This document shows positions 11,250 to 22,752 of a DNA stretch of 64,000 bases, piece after piece. The DNA comes from Hirundichthys speculiger. Its lineage: Eukaryota; Chordata; Actinopteri; Beloniformes; Exocoetidae. A model generated the notes under the pieces. That model was given only the letters and a program-made list of their open reading frames with translations, did not search any database and had not been told where the DNA came from. The stretch is from NCBI GenBank assembly GCA_018398805.1, contig JAGFBZ010000328.1, positions 1 through 64,000 of the forward strand, given 5' to 3'. The first letter of the stretch is position 1, and each line of letters opens with the position of its first letter. Made by a program: the position numbers and the translations under genes.

Positions 11250-11552
11250 TTGGAACTGATTTCATTTTGGCTGTGATCCGGAAGAAATCCTGGATTCTGG
11301 ATCACTTTCAAATTTTCGCTAACATCGTGGTCAATGGGGCCGAAAATTTTGTTTCCCAATATCTCCGTTAATTATTGCCCAGAACTCATGAAATTTGACT
11401 CAGGGATTGAATATGGAAACCTCTATCAAATTTCAAAGGCTGATCCGGATCTGATCCAGAACACGGTTTTTATCGCAATCTGTAAATCGCTATATGGGGG
11501 AATTATTGCGCTTGGCGGAGGTCTGTGCTCTCCGATTGCTTTTCTAGTTAGT
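11250..11552 (+). repeat. CTCCGCC-family repeat, copy 3 (5'-truncated, full middle)
   Basis: Starts at AACTGATTTCATTTTGG and reaches the standard end GCGGAGGTCTGTGCTCTCC...TTTTCTAGTT. It keeps the middle segment that copy 2 lacks. That segment has an open frame (11334-11555) whose translation, including SVNYCPELMKFDSG and NLYQISKADPDLIQ, recurs in copies 5 and 6. Confidence 0.8.
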
Positions 11553-11569
11553 TAATGATATTTGCTTGG

Positions 11570-11735
11570 GGGTCATGCTCTGGGTCTCTGTAAAGTGCTT
11601 AGAGACAATTACCATTGTAACAGACGCTTTAAAAATAAAGTTGAGTCGAGTTGAGTTGGATTGGATTGAATTTTGAATTGAATTGAATTGGATTGAATTG
11701 AACTGGATTGGATTGAATTGGATGCTCTTCTCATT
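11570..11735 (+). repeat. LINE/SINE 3' tail with (GAATTG)n
   Basis: GGGTCTCTGTAAAGTGCTTAG, then AGACAATTACCATTGTAACA, then a run of TTGAATTGAATTGGATTG units. Same tail family as 9080-9165 and 56276-56395. It lies directly after repeat copy 3. Confidence 0.7.
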
Positions 11736-11828
11736 TTGATCTAGATCACAAAACATCCAGAGCACCTCTTTCTTTTTCCGTTTTCCCCAAAAAGGATCTG
11801 GACAATTGATATATCTGACCGTAACACA

Positions 11829-12198
11829 TACAGTCATGGAAAAAATTATTAGACCACCATTTTTTCTTCACTTTCTTGTTCATTTTAATACCTGGTACCA
11901 CTAAACATCATCATGTGACTAAAACAGACAGAAAAGAAAACACTGAATGCATAAAAGCAGTGTTTTTGGCAGTACAACGCCATAGGTATTGATGTAAAAA
12001 CTTAAGTGATTTAGGTTATAATCAAGAAAACCATGGAAAATGGTAAGATATCAGCTCTTAAATAAAACTCTTATGAGCAATCTTTGTGGTTATCGTTATG
12101 TTTGTCCAAACAAATGTACCTTTAGTTGTACCAGGCATTAAAATGAACAAGAAACTGAAGAAAACAAGGGTGGTCTAATAATTTTTTCCATGACTGTA
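11829..12198 (+). mobile_element. Tc1-type MITE with long terminal inverted repeats
   Basis: The body is 11831-12196, flanked by TA on each side (11829-11830 and 12197-12198). The ends are nearly perfect inverted repeats of about 65 bp: CAGTCATGGAAAAAATTATT at the left mirrors AATAATTTTTTCCATGACTG at the right, continuing through the GGTGGTCTAA and AATGAACAAGAAA words. There is no coding capacity. The high arm similarity suggests a fairly young insertion. Confidence 0.9.
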
Positions 12199-14500
12199 TT
12201 TCTAATTTGTAACAATCCATCCCCCACACGCCCATTACTTTCACATCCAGTACTGCTGAGTTATTTTCGACCAGGGCTTGTCCTTTAAATCAAAATTGCT
12301 AAAGTAAGGAAAATCCAATCTCGGAGTGATGCAGAAAAACTAGTCCAGGCATCTGTTACTTCAAGGGTGACTTACTGCACAGGCAGAAAAAAATCAGATT
12401 TAAAGTCTACAGGAATATCAGCGGACACAAGGAGGTTCCACCCTCTGTGATGTCAGAGAGCCAATGTAAAAAAAAAAAAAATTAAATTAAAAAATAAAAA
12501 CACTCTTTGGAGGGGAGCCTTCTCAGCACCGTAGAAACAGCAATAGGAAAAGCCTCTGGTCACATCTAAAATTAAGATTCATAATTTTAATGCCGTGCAT
12601 GTGTCAGGAAACACACACACAAAAACCCATAAATGGTAATTTTAAGCTTCTTACCAGGACAGTCCTTGACAGAGTAGAAGATCTCCCACTCAGTGAGTCC
12701 TGTTGTTGGCCTCTTCCCATTTAACCAAATTCATTCACGTCATTTTTTTTTTTTTTTAATTTTAAACATCACACAAAAGTTTGTGTCTTTAGAAACAAGC
12801 TAGGATCAGGCTCAGACATTTGTAAAGAAAAGAAATAATTAAAACGCATATTTAAATTCCTCCAAGCTCATCTTATATAGGAAGATTACAATCATTTCTA
12901 TCTGCACCTGGATGGTTCATTTTCAGCACATTACTCAGAATGCAAATATGTAGCTTTAATGAGGATGAATGAAGGTGTGGGTAATGAAGAAAACATGGAT
13001 CCGTTCAGAGATGGAAACTTAGATTAGTTTCATCAGATATGTTTTTTTTAGATTGTAACCTTTCTGTCAGGTCATCCTCAGAATTTAAAAAAAAAAAAAA
13101 CATAAGCAAAACAATCTCTTGTGCATTTCAGACTTATTTCTTGAAATAAGTGATTCATGATGTAAACACATTCATAAGCACAACTGTGAAAAGTAAAAAG
13201 ATTCGATTGTAGCAAGTCATTTAGAATATATCAAATCTGCACATCAAACCTCCTTAAACAAAACGCCTGACAAAGACTTTACCAACAATAATGCACAGAA
13301 ATGATCAAATTAATTCAACTTTTCTTTGTTCTCATTAAGAGTTTTCACAACACACATTATTCTACGTAATTCACTGGGAACTCTGTTCAATTAGTGAAAC
13401 ATACTCATTTTCTGACTCAAAGACTGACAAGGACGACCATCCCAGATGTTTAACCTGTCAACAAAGAAGCCATTACACGAAGCCGCAGCCAACAAATGGA
13501 ATGACTACCTCAATACAGGAGTAATGAATCATGGCAAATAATGAACCAGCACATAATAAACAGCTGGATAAAGCAACACCTGCGCACCTTGTTTGATTGC
13601 AGCATATCAAAACCACAGCTCATCTCAAATTATAAATATATGCATGACTTTTTTTTTTTCCCTCCTTGTTGAGATCATTTTGCAAGAGAAGGGAAGCCAC
13701 TGAAAAGGAAAATAATGACTGACTTGTCACTCATTGGATTTGGCAGTCACTGGTGGTTTGATGTGGAGAGAAGGAGCAACCAGCCAGCAGCTACTGGTTT
13801 GTATAAACTGGACCAGAAAATCCCAGAGGTTGTAATTACAACCCATCAACTGGCATACATGCATTTTAGATGCTGGGTAGACTGCATGATGATTGACACA
13901 GCTCCACGAGAGTAAATTATATACATTACGCATTGTAATAAATACAGTGCAACACATACTGGAATGGCAACAAAACGAAGCATTCCAGTTTAATAATGAA
14001 TGTGAGGTTACCACTGCATGCTCTTATACTTTCTCAATTTAGTGCTAAAGAAATACCAGAATAATGTGGGAATCAATCAAACCAGCATTTTCTTCTTTAA
14101 ATTTAAGTCATATGTAGACTATTAATGGACTACACACATCTCCTTTGACCTTGTTATTTCAGGGTTTTTTTTGGTTTACTAAACCACAACATGTATACAG
14201 TAGCGAATGGGCGAATGAAGCCCTCTTGAAGTATTGAGGCTTTCTTTTATTTTGTACTGAAAATGATTTCAGAATGCAGGGTTTCACTATGAGGAGGAAG
14301 AGTGGCATCTGGTGGCAGGATTACTTCATAATCTGACTGAAGCGCCGTCACAAAACATCGTTACAATCCCACTTGTGTGCAATAAAGCTCATTCACCGCT
14401 GCATGTGCATAGATGGATTTTAAGTTTGCGAAGGGGGATCGATTATTTCAGTAGTTGTCGTAATTTGAGTCTCTTCAGTGATTCATTATAGATGTTAATT
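12199..14500. other. No gene recognised
   Basis: About 2.3 kb of AT-rich unique sequence with scattered poly-A/poly-T tracts. It has no inverted-repeat boundaries or supported frames. The frames at 13715-14014 lie on opposite strands over the same bases and have no domain. Confidence 0.35.
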
Positions 14501-15275
14501 ATAGTTGTTGTTGCCTGGAAGATGCCTGGCATGGACGCTTCTCGCTGCTGCTCCGGGACTTATCTCTGCTACGCTGGACGCTGGACGCTCCAGTTTGTGC
14601 CCGGTTTGTGGTGATCTGCGGTCAGATGTCGACATACTGTCTGCAGGGGTCCTCGGTCCTCTTGCGGCTGGTGGAGACCTGCCGCTGCGGACATGGACGG
14701 TGTCACTGGAGGCCAGTTCGGGAAAGCTAAGCTAAGCTAAGTAGCCCTGAACTGCTACCCGCGGCAACCACTGCCACTGGATCCGGGCTGCAGCGTCACT
14801 GAGCTGGGACGGGAGCCCCCGACGTAGCAGCGTAGACTGCTGCCCCCGTCCAGCAGTCTACACGCCGGATGGGTCAGCTGACCTGGCAGGGGGCCGTCTG
14901 GTGACCTGGTGGGGCCCAGCACCGCCGGGGGAGATGACAACGGCCTGGTCCGGTCCGTATGTTGAACCGGGCTCTGGGACGGTCGGCTCTGTCGCTCACC
15001 GGACTGAATGGAGCTCGGTCTGCCCAGGGGATACGGTCTGGTTCATCGGTGTTTCCTCCTCTGACATGAAGATATCTCACTTGTCATCATTATGGAGATA
15101 TACTGGTTCTAACGGCGGTTACCTGGAGTTAGCGCTTGGACCACGGGACCTGGCATGAAAAGGAGCGCTGGACACTAGCAGCTCCCCTAGTACATCAGAT
15201 TTTTCCTGGTGTACTGAAACTTGAATTTCCTTGGGGGATTAATAAAGTATTTTGAATTGAATTGAATTTGAATTA
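14501..15275 (+). repeat. GC-rich retroposon-like insertion with AATAAA tail
   Basis: This stretch is markedly richer in GC than its neighbours and ends in GAATTTCCTTGGGGGATTAA, TAAAGTATTTT and GAATTGAATTG. That ending is a common 3' tail of fish non-LTR retroposons. It includes a GCTAAGCTAAGCTAAG run at 14726 and an inverted pair around GCAGTCTACAC/GTAGACTGC. Frames inside show no recognised protein. Probably a LINE 5' or 3' untranslated part; the left boundary is a guess from composition. Confidence 0.4.
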
Positions 15276-15438
15276 ATTGCGGAGTTCAGCAAGATCTCCT
15301 GTAGCGGTCTGAGTTGCAGCGGATCACAAGAAGCTTCTGACTGAATGTTGCTGAAACACTATGTTGTGTAAAGGATGTTCAGGGTTGTCCATGATGTTCA
15401 TCATTTTATTAAGTATTCTCTGCTCCAGAGGCTCCAGA

Positions 15439-15456
15439 ATCCCGGACGAGCCCCCA
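15439..15456 (-). other. tRNA-Pro-type primer-binding site
   Basis: Read on the minus strand, this is the 18-nt TGGGGGCTCGTCCGGGAT. That is the classic primer-binding site complementary to the 3' end of tRNA-Pro, used by many gypsy-like elements and gammaretroviruses. It lies four bases inside the LTR end at 15461, the expected place just downstream of a 5' LTR. Confidence 0.75.
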
Positions 15457-15460
15457 CTTA

Positions 15461-15972
15461 TGTCACGGCCTGGCTCGTGAGGGAAAAGGACGCAACATAA
15501 AACCAGATGTATTTGGTAAATAAAAGGTATTTAATAAAAGGTAAAGGGATTCAAACAAACCAAAAGAACAATAAATACAATGCAAAACAGCCTCACAAAA
15601 TGGTAAAGCGGTGAGTCACTGTGCTTGGGAACATGATCATTGTAAAATATGGTAATATCTGACTCGGTAGCTTGGTCAGGGCAGCCAGCTAAACGGCGAA
15701 GCTTTGGCTGCTGCAAGCTCAGCCTCTCACCAAGGGCTGCCAGCCAGTCAGTAGCTTTTGTTAGCCAGTAGTAGCTGGTAGCCTTTAGCCAGAGGCAGTG
15801 GTGGCTGGCTCTGGGCAGGCCACCTTCAACCCCAATCTATCTAGGTCAACCATGAGTTAGACACAAATCCATTGTTCACCTAGAATGGATTCTTTAAGGG
15901 TCACAGTAAACCGTTTAGAAAAAGAATGATTATACTCAGATTACAAGTTCTCCGAAAATGCTAGCCATAACA
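15461..15972 (-). mobile_element. LTR of a minus-strand LTR retrotransposon
   Basis: On the minus strand the LTR begins TGTTATGGCTAG and ends CCGTGACA, a TG...CA pair about 512 bp apart. A tRNA-Pro primer-binding site follows. To the left, where gag would be, only a short untranslated stretch remains before other repeats. No gag or pol frame is visible, so this is a 5' LTR plus leader remnant. The right flank was later hit by a LINE tail at 15975-16513. Confidence 0.65.
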
Positions 15973-15974
15973 CC

Positions 15975-16513
15975 ATCCATCCATCCAATGTTATTCTCCG
16001 TGTTCTTTTACCTGGTGCCATTGACAAGACTAGAAACAAAGGTCAATTAAAAAGTTTAATATACAATCATGAATACAAAGATTCAATATGCATAAGATGA
16101 ATATTTTAATCGGCCGATGATGCATTGCCTTAACACCACAGAGAGATGCAAGGGAATGCACCCCGAATGTCAAATTGTCTCAGTTCTTATAAGTGGATCC
16201 TTGCTTTTCTGAGTTTTATTGCTCTTTGTCTCCGAGTCCAGATGGTAAACATCTCTCCAGTCTTACAATCCAGGAAAATAAACAAACTATCTGGAAGTCC
16301 CAAACTTCCTTAGGAGACAGCAGGTCAGGAAGTCAGGAGATCCCAGTTGTTAGGTCATAAAACAGCAAATCTGAGGACTCACCATCATAAACAGAGACTG
16401 CATTCTTACATGTTCTTACATGTTACATGTTCAAGTTCTCTAAATTAATCTTATCCTAACAAGCCCATCCCAACTCTCTTCAGGCGAAAGGCGGGGGTCC
16501 ACCCTGGACAGGT
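15975..16513 (-). mobile_element. LINE 3' fragment with (GGAT)n tail and 14-bp target duplication
   Basis: The insert is bracketed by CTAGCCATAACACC at 15961-15974 and 16514-16527, a perfect 14-bp direct repeat. On the minus strand it starts with ACCTGTCCAGGGTGG and CCCCCGCCTTTCGCC and ends in GGATGGATGGAT. The first words belong to a common fish LINE family ('gaaaggcggg...accctggacaggtc'). A long variable duplication and a simple-repeat tail are the marks of target-primed reverse transcription. The duplicated site spans the outer edge of the LTR, so the LINE inserted after the LTR element. Confidence 0.8.
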
Positions 16514-16527
16514 CTAGCCATAACACC

Positions 16528-18751
16528 GCACACTACAATGCAACTGTCATTCAATAAACCACGCCCCAAATTACGCAACACGTATGTGTCTTTACATAAT
16601 TCTACCTATTGAAGGACATACAAAATTCCTCTACCGTACTGTTGTCATAGATGTGAAATCCAGCTGTGAAGAGTCTGTTTCTTTCTCCTGTAAAACTAGA
16701 TATTTCAACATGGGGGGGTCAATGGAGACCTGCATTTAGACCGGGTCCTACTGGTCATTTCAGGAACACATTCTGGCAATTTTGCAATAGTGTCAGTTTG
16801 GTAAGTTGTAAATCTTGAATTTTATGGAACATTATTTCTGAAATTGCAGTCTTTAGAAACACCTTTCAGTTTGTTTTGGTCAGGAGGGAGATTATTGTTT
16901 CCAAAGTGGCAGCTGAGAAGCAAAAGGAGCCACACAAACACAGCAGACAGAGGGATGGAAAAAGTTGCACAGCAGCTGTAAAGAAAAATAGAGCAGCAGA
17001 ACTGCAGATTTTAAATTACTCTCATAAGACTATCTCATTGTTATTATTGCCTGTTATGTTCTGTAGTTATAGTTTTATTGCTACGTATGGAAGCAACGAT
17101 AGTGTAAATTACCATTCGTGGACTGTATCCATTTCTTCATAAACAATTAGAAACAAGGGCAAATTAAAATTTGTTTACATGCGGTGCTTGGTGGCCTAGT
17201 TTCTGCATCAGTTAGCTATGCAATCTGACCTTCATCTGAATAAGTATGCATAAGAAACAACACACTTATGCAAATACTGCACACAATTATAATTTCAAAT
17301 ATTGAACAGACCCAGACCTGGGGGGCAAAGTCAGGGAGCACTCGGGTCCAAAAACTGATCAAACCTGCACCCCGAACAATTAATTCCTCTTCTTATATCA
17401 AGAAAGGCAACTTGAAACCAAGTTTTAGTGGGTGCATGACCTGAAGAGCCGGAGAATCAAACGGGAACATTGACCTGAAAGTTAAAGAAACGCCGCCATC
17501 AAAAGTTGCTGCACGCCACCTACAATCAATAACCGCTTACGAGACACTCATCTTTTGAATATCGCTGCCGCTGTACCTCAGACAGCCCTCTCTGGCAGTG
17601 AAAACAGGATGTTATGCTGCCGTCTTCAAAGCTACCGACTCCTTTGACAAAATCACAGCAGAGCATTTGAGTTGCTGGTCTGATGGTAACTGCTTTAAAA
17701 AAAAAAAAAAACCATTCAAAGGTTGAAGCTAACGGAGTCACACAACAACATAAACAAACTAAACACGACAGGCAGCGGCCGGCCAGTGACCACCGTGTTT
17801 TCCAAGGTAAAATGACTGTTTTCAGGAGTATCGTCTCGTGGCTTTGAAGTGCGTATTGATGGGAATGAAGGCTTCTTTTAGCGGTTGAAAGGAGCTTCCT
17901 GACTGAAAGATAAAACGGTGAAGGTTTCCAAGAATATAGCTTGGTGCCATGATGGATTGTAAAATAGATATAAAATGAAAACTGTATCCGTTCAGGGTAT
18001 TTTTTTTTTTTTTAGACCCTCCTTGTTCTAGCATTCACTTTCTTTCTGCACCAATACAAAAATTTAGTGCTTTTTCCACTAGTTTTGACTTTGATTTCCA
18101 GTGGGCTGTACCAGTGACTGCATAAGAAACTGCCTCTGGACGCCAGTGGAAAGACAATACAAATCATCAGAGAAACTTAAAATAACCAAAGAAACGAAGT
18201 GTAGGCAAAGAGGCAGAAATTTAACGGGGTATAAACACGTGTTGGGCACATTCAGACCGACTTTTACTCTAAAATAGTGGCCTCTGCCTTATGTTTGAAA
18301 AAGGTAAAATGACTATGGTATTTATGCTTGTGGTAAGATTAAAAAAACAACTTTTAATCCCTGTTTTTACCACAGTTATGTTTCATTCACACATCTTCGC
18401 ACTCTTACGTAAACGTCCTGTTTCCACCCAGAATGAAGCAGCAAGTAGGTGGTCTCTGCTTTTCAAATTAAACTTCACTTCCTGGTAAGTACTTATCTTA
18501 TAAGATACTTATACGTTATATGCAACTGTGGCAAGCGACTATCTGCATCCTATAAACAGCGAAATACATAAGATACTATAATTAAATGAGGCTGCTTGAG
18601 TTCGGTTTTCACTCGTTAATAAAGGCGGATCTGTTGGCGAGGCTCAATCCTCCGCTTATGGCTGTTCGCTGACTCCGAGAAATACTGAATGACTTTTTAC
18701 AAGTTGCTCAGTTTTAACGTGGACTATAATGCGAGTCATTCAAAACCCAAA
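16528..18751. other. No gene recognised
   Basis: Unique AT-rich sequence. Frames at 16876-17142, 17526-17741 and 18291-18488 lack domains, conserved splice sites or neighbours that would support them. Confidence 0.35.
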
Positions 18752-19166
18752 TGTCATGGCACAAGTCAGCCATGACCAAGAATTTGTATTTTCTGTCTGT
18801 TTTGTCAAGTTGGCATCTCTCCATGTCTCCAGTGCTTCCTGTTTTACTTTGAAGGTCTGTCTTGTCTTCGTGGTGTTCAGCTTTTTTTCCTCCCCCTTGT
18901 CAGCCTGATTATTCACACCTGCCTCTCTTTTGTTCCTGAGTGTTTCTAAGTCCTGTCACTCCCTTTCGGTTTGCTGTCCATTGTCGTCCTTACCTTTGCA
19001 TGTCGGTCCACATGTAATTTTTGTAATTTTTGTGTCTTTGGATTTTTGGGATTTTCGAATTGTTTGATTTTTTGGGATTTTGTATTTTTGTCTAATAAAG
19101 ACCATTTTCGTTTTTGAAACCTCCTGTCCTGGGTCCTCCTTCCACTCCCCCTATACACCCCTGACA
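18752..19166 (+). mobile_element. Solo LTR
   Basis: A 415-bp unit begins TGTCATGGCAC and ends CCCCTGACA. It is flanked by CCAAA and GCAAA, a 4-of-5 match to a 5-bp target duplication. TAATAAAGACC near 19091 provides a polyadenylation-type signal, followed by CCTCCTGTCCTGGGTCC, as in fish gypsy-type LTRs. No internal region is adjacent, so LTR-LTR recombination has left a solo copy. Confidence 0.65.
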
Positions 19167-19238
19167 GCAAAGAAATCAATCCATTTTTGTACTTTCAGAG
19201 GTCTTGGTTAACTGGGTCATGTTGGCTAAAGTCTAATG

Positions 19239-19729
19239 CAGTGGTGCGCAAACCGCGGTGCGCGTACCACCGGTGGTACTTGAGCGCTCTCTGGTGGTAC
19301 GTGGGGGAACGTCATGACTTTCCACATTTTTTCCACATTTTCACTTCTAAAAAAAATGGAAATATACAATGCATTATAAATAAGTTTCAAACGAAATGTG
19401 TAGCTTGAGATAATTAAAATTGTGTCTTAAAAAATATTTGTTGCATATTCAGTTGCAGTGCAGATGTAACAACTTTTGAGTGTGTTTATTTTGCTCTGTA
19501 TGAGAGGATGAGTATTTGAGAATTATTGGACAGAGTTGTAAATGTTTGATTCAGTAAAGTAACAATTCAGGTATCGAATAACCACAATAATGAATAAACA
19601 TCTTTGTGTGTTTAAAGCTAATTGAGAAGGCATATATGGCTATATTTTAAAGTTGGTCATCATGGTGGTACTCGGAGAGCTGAACAGTTTCTCAGGTGGA
19701 ACGCAGTATTAAAAGTTTGAGAACCACTG
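19239..19729 (+). mobile_element. hAT MITE (491 bp) with 8-bp duplication
   Basis: Left end CAGTGGTGCGCAAACC, right end GTTTGAGAACCACTG. Flanking octamers are GTCTAATG (19231-19238) and GTCTAGTG (19730-19737), matching at 7 of 8 bases. The ends and duplication length fit the hAT superfamily. The inner region has GTACCACCGGTGGTAC, a perfect palindrome. A truncated sister copy lies at 6112-6410. Non-coding. Confidence 0.85.
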
Positions 19730-19737
19730 GTCTAGTG

Positions 19738-20655
19738 GGCTCGTCTAGCTTACACCTGTTCAGGAGGGAAAACACGCCCCCCACCACTGAGTGGACTGTC
19801 TTTGTTATGCTAAACCTCGTCATGTCATTGAAGTTTGTTGACCCTATATTTTACTTTCCTGCAGGAAGAATTGTTTTCTAGGTCAGTCCATTTGATCTCA
19901 TTGCTCATTATTCAAAATGTTCATTCAAATTAAGAGATTAGTAATGCATAGTACGTGGAGTACATTTACCCGTTTTGCAGTCATCAGAGTTTATCCACTC
20001 TTTAATCCTCTTAACTGGAAACTTTTTACTGTTTCATTTAAGTTTTTGGCATTTTGAATATTGTTATCTCACTGTCCTGTGAAGCAGTTCTGCGTTACAC
20101 TTTAATGGGGTGAAATTCAAAGCGGACGGGAGGAGAAAAGTGATGGTAAGAGCTGCATATCTCAAGTAAAATACTGGGATTGCAGTTGAGTCAAGTAAAC
20201 GTATACCAAAGTTTGGCGTGGGGCAGAACCGCTAGTGACGGTTTTACAAAGTCGATCTGGTGTCAGACCATGATGTTGATTATGTAAGTCGTCTAATAGT
20301 CTCTGGGGAACTGTATTTATTTGAATTTCATGTGTCACTATGTGTCACTGGTTTGCTATTTCTTCTCTTCTGTTGGTGTTTAAGAGGAAAAGTGTAGCTC
20401 AAAGTCAAGCCCAGTTGTTCTCCGAATCATCTGTGGGGATGAATCAGACATTTCCCTGGTCTCCGGGTATCAGAGCTGCATACATTCGTGAAGACATTCT
20501 TTGAATTAAAAGAGGACTTCCACTTTCAGTACCTGGATGCAGACTGCACAGGCCTAACTCTACACGTTAGGAACAGTTCATCACTTCATATCCAGACAAC
20601 ACATCCACTCAAACCCAAGTTTACAGTTGACCAGGACCCCCGAATCCTGTATCTT
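19738..20655. other. No gene recognised
   Basis: Unique AT-rich sequence without supported features. Confidence 0.35.
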
Positions 20656-21200
20656 CTGGACCAGGGTTCTTCATTTCCAGTCCTTGAGGGCCGCTGCCCT
20701 GCATGTCTTATATCACATGTGTCAAACACAAGGCCCGCGGGCCAAATGTGGCCCATCACATCATTTTATGTGGCCCTCGAGAACTTGTGCATTATTGGCT
20801 TAAATTTTAAACCAATATTTTAAGACTTAAAATAAGCTTATACCACTTTAAAGTGCATATTGACAATAAACTACATCTCAACTACATCATTTCTCCGTTA
20901 CCCACAACGATAACGGTAGCTATGAGCAGAACGATTTTTCAGAACTGATGGACTTAATAAAAACCTTTACAAACTAACCCCAACATGTCCAAGAAAGGGA
21001 ACATTGATGCACAACAGTATAACTTTTGTGTTATGAGGCAGGTGTCAGTCATGAAAGAGTTTAATCTACGTCGGCATTTTGACAGCAAACACAGAGCTAA
21101 GTATGCTAAATTTAGCCTGCAAGAAAAACAAAGAACCGCTTCCGCTTCTGAAACCAAGGCAATGGATACTCTTACAACCACAAACTCAAAGTTTAACATA
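20656..21200 (+). mobile_element. Decayed hAT (Charlie-like) copy with N-terminal transposase fragment
   Basis: A hAT fragment (CCAGGGTTCTTCATTTCCAG, 20661-20712) is followed by CACATGTGTCAAACACAAGG and the GGCCCGCGGGCCAAATGTGG words typical of Charlie-like ends. A frame from 20985 begins MSKKGNID and contains VMKEFNLRRHFDSKH, which resembles the start of hAT transposases related to ZBED5/GTF2IRD2-type host genes. The BED finger that should lie between these two parts is missing, so this is an internally deleted remnant. I found no right end. Confidence 0.6.
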
Positions 21201-21202
21201 AT

Positions 21203-21379
21203 ATCTTCACCAATAACAAACTTCTTATCACTTAATTTCCTCCTGCATATTGAGATGCTTCTAGATTTACTGTGCTTAATCGTCATACCGGCCCACCTGA
21301 GCTTGTCCTTGTACATGGGGTTGACCCTTTTCAAACAGACTAACATCTTTTCCACGACCACAGGATGCGTCTTTGACAT
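21203..21379 (-). pseudogene. LINE reverse-transcriptase fragment (minus strand)
   Basis: The minus-strand frame includes LRWAGMTIKHSKSRSISICR and DKKFVIGED. This resembles the segment after the catalytic core in some fish and invertebrate non-LTR reverse transcriptases, where a W..M.(I/F)K..KSRS motif occurs. Only about 59 codons are recognisable and the upstream YxDD region is absent. It abuts the hAT remnant in opposite orientation. Identification rests on recalled motifs only. Confidence 0.4.
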
Positions 21380-21399
21380 GGTTGTTTAGGAAATTAGAA

Positions 21400-22398
21400 G
21401 CAACTCATTGCACCAGTTGGGGTTAAATAAATTGTTGCCAGCTGAAATATAATCGCCCATGTGGTAATGATCCAATAGGAGGCTCGTACGTATTTGCTTA
21501 GTTAAAAACAGGTGGCCAGGCGGTGTATTTTCTCTTTAATTTTAAAAACTGGAGTCTCGTTCCTGTCATTCCTTGTTTATCTACTGCAGCGTCACCCTGG
21601 ATGATCTGAATTGGCTGGAATTTAGCATTTGCTCGGAACGTTGTGCGTGGTAATCTCCAGAAGTTACTTGAGTATTTTGAGAGAAAACACCTCCAGAGCA
21701 CTCAAATATAAGTGTGCAGTGCAAATGTTTATGACTTGACTGTTATCCATTTATTTAAAGGAGACATTGTTTAGCTTTTAAAATTTTGAATGGCTTGGAA
21801 TTGCTTTTGGACAATTAAAAATGTTAAGAGTTATTGGCATTGAAAAATACCTCCTTTTAGGCAACCGTTTTGAAAGAAAAAAGGTTTTAGTCTTGGAGTT
21901 GGGTTGTTAAAATTGTTCACACTGCACAGCATGCTTTTCCTGTAAACTACACTTTTCATAACGGGTTTTCACTGAAAGGCTGATTGGCAGTGAAGGCTGC
22001 ACTCAAGACTCTTCTGCAGACTTTAACTCCCAACCAGCTTGACTGATATTTATCAGGGAGTCACGGCTGTCATGTTGACATGGTTCTCTTGTTATTAACT
22101 CACCACTGTGATCCGACTTACTTAGGGTCAATCAACCTGTCTCGCTCACCCCGTTGAAAAGAACTTGGTTTTTTTTTCCCTTCTGTTCTCTCTAGTCTTA
22201 GACTATTCTAGATATGCCAACTCTGCAAACTCTACAGACATTTTGTCAGTGTCTGAAATGTCTTCCGGAGTCCAACAAAATACATTTTTGAAGGGTTTTC
22301 CCGTCTGGCAACCGGTGAATGTTGATTTAATCTGCTTTTTTTCTAAGATACTTGACGTTTAGTCTTGGAGCTTATTTCATATTGTTTGAACTGAAATT
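21400..22398. other. No gene recognised
   Basis: Unique AT-rich sequence without inverted repeats or supported coding frames. Confidence 0.35.
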
Positions 22399-22406
22399 AT
22401 ATATTT

Positions 22407-22744
22407 CAGCCATTCCCAAACTTCAGAATACCAAAGCCCATTTTGAAATGTGAAAAATCTCAGCGGCCCACCTAAACCTTTAATCACAACTGTAAATGTA
22501 AGGGGTCAACAAATAAGGTGATACTTGTCATATTAAGTTAAGATGACAGTAGAATAACACTTAACTGGTTTGTTTTGTTACTTCTTAATGTTTTTTTTTA
22601 ATTGTGTCAGTAATTATAAACATATAAAAAAAAAACTTCAAGGATTTAAAACATACTTGTTTAATTTTAATAACCTTTCACGGCCCACCTGCAGTACCAC
22701 AACGGCCCACCAGGAGGCCGTGGCCCACACTTTGGGAATCACTG
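22407..22744 (-). mobile_element. hAT MITE (338 bp) with perfect 8-bp duplication
   Basis: The ends are CAGCCATTCCCAAACTTCAG and CACACTTTGGGAATCACTG, which are inverted relatives. The octamer ATATATTT flanks both sides (22399-22406 and 22745-22752). It contains GGCCCACC words and a TTGACCCC/GGGGTCAA stretch shared with the copy at 39224-39604, which lies in the opposite orientation. Non-coding. Confidence 0.9.
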
Positions 22745-22752
22745 ATATATTT

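Noticed and set aside
20954..21389. A 141-codon minus frame and a 134-codon plus frame over the same bases
   Set aside because: Neither is an intact gene: the plus frame begins as a hAT fragment, the minus frame ends as a reverse-transcriptase fragment, and the rest is shadow.
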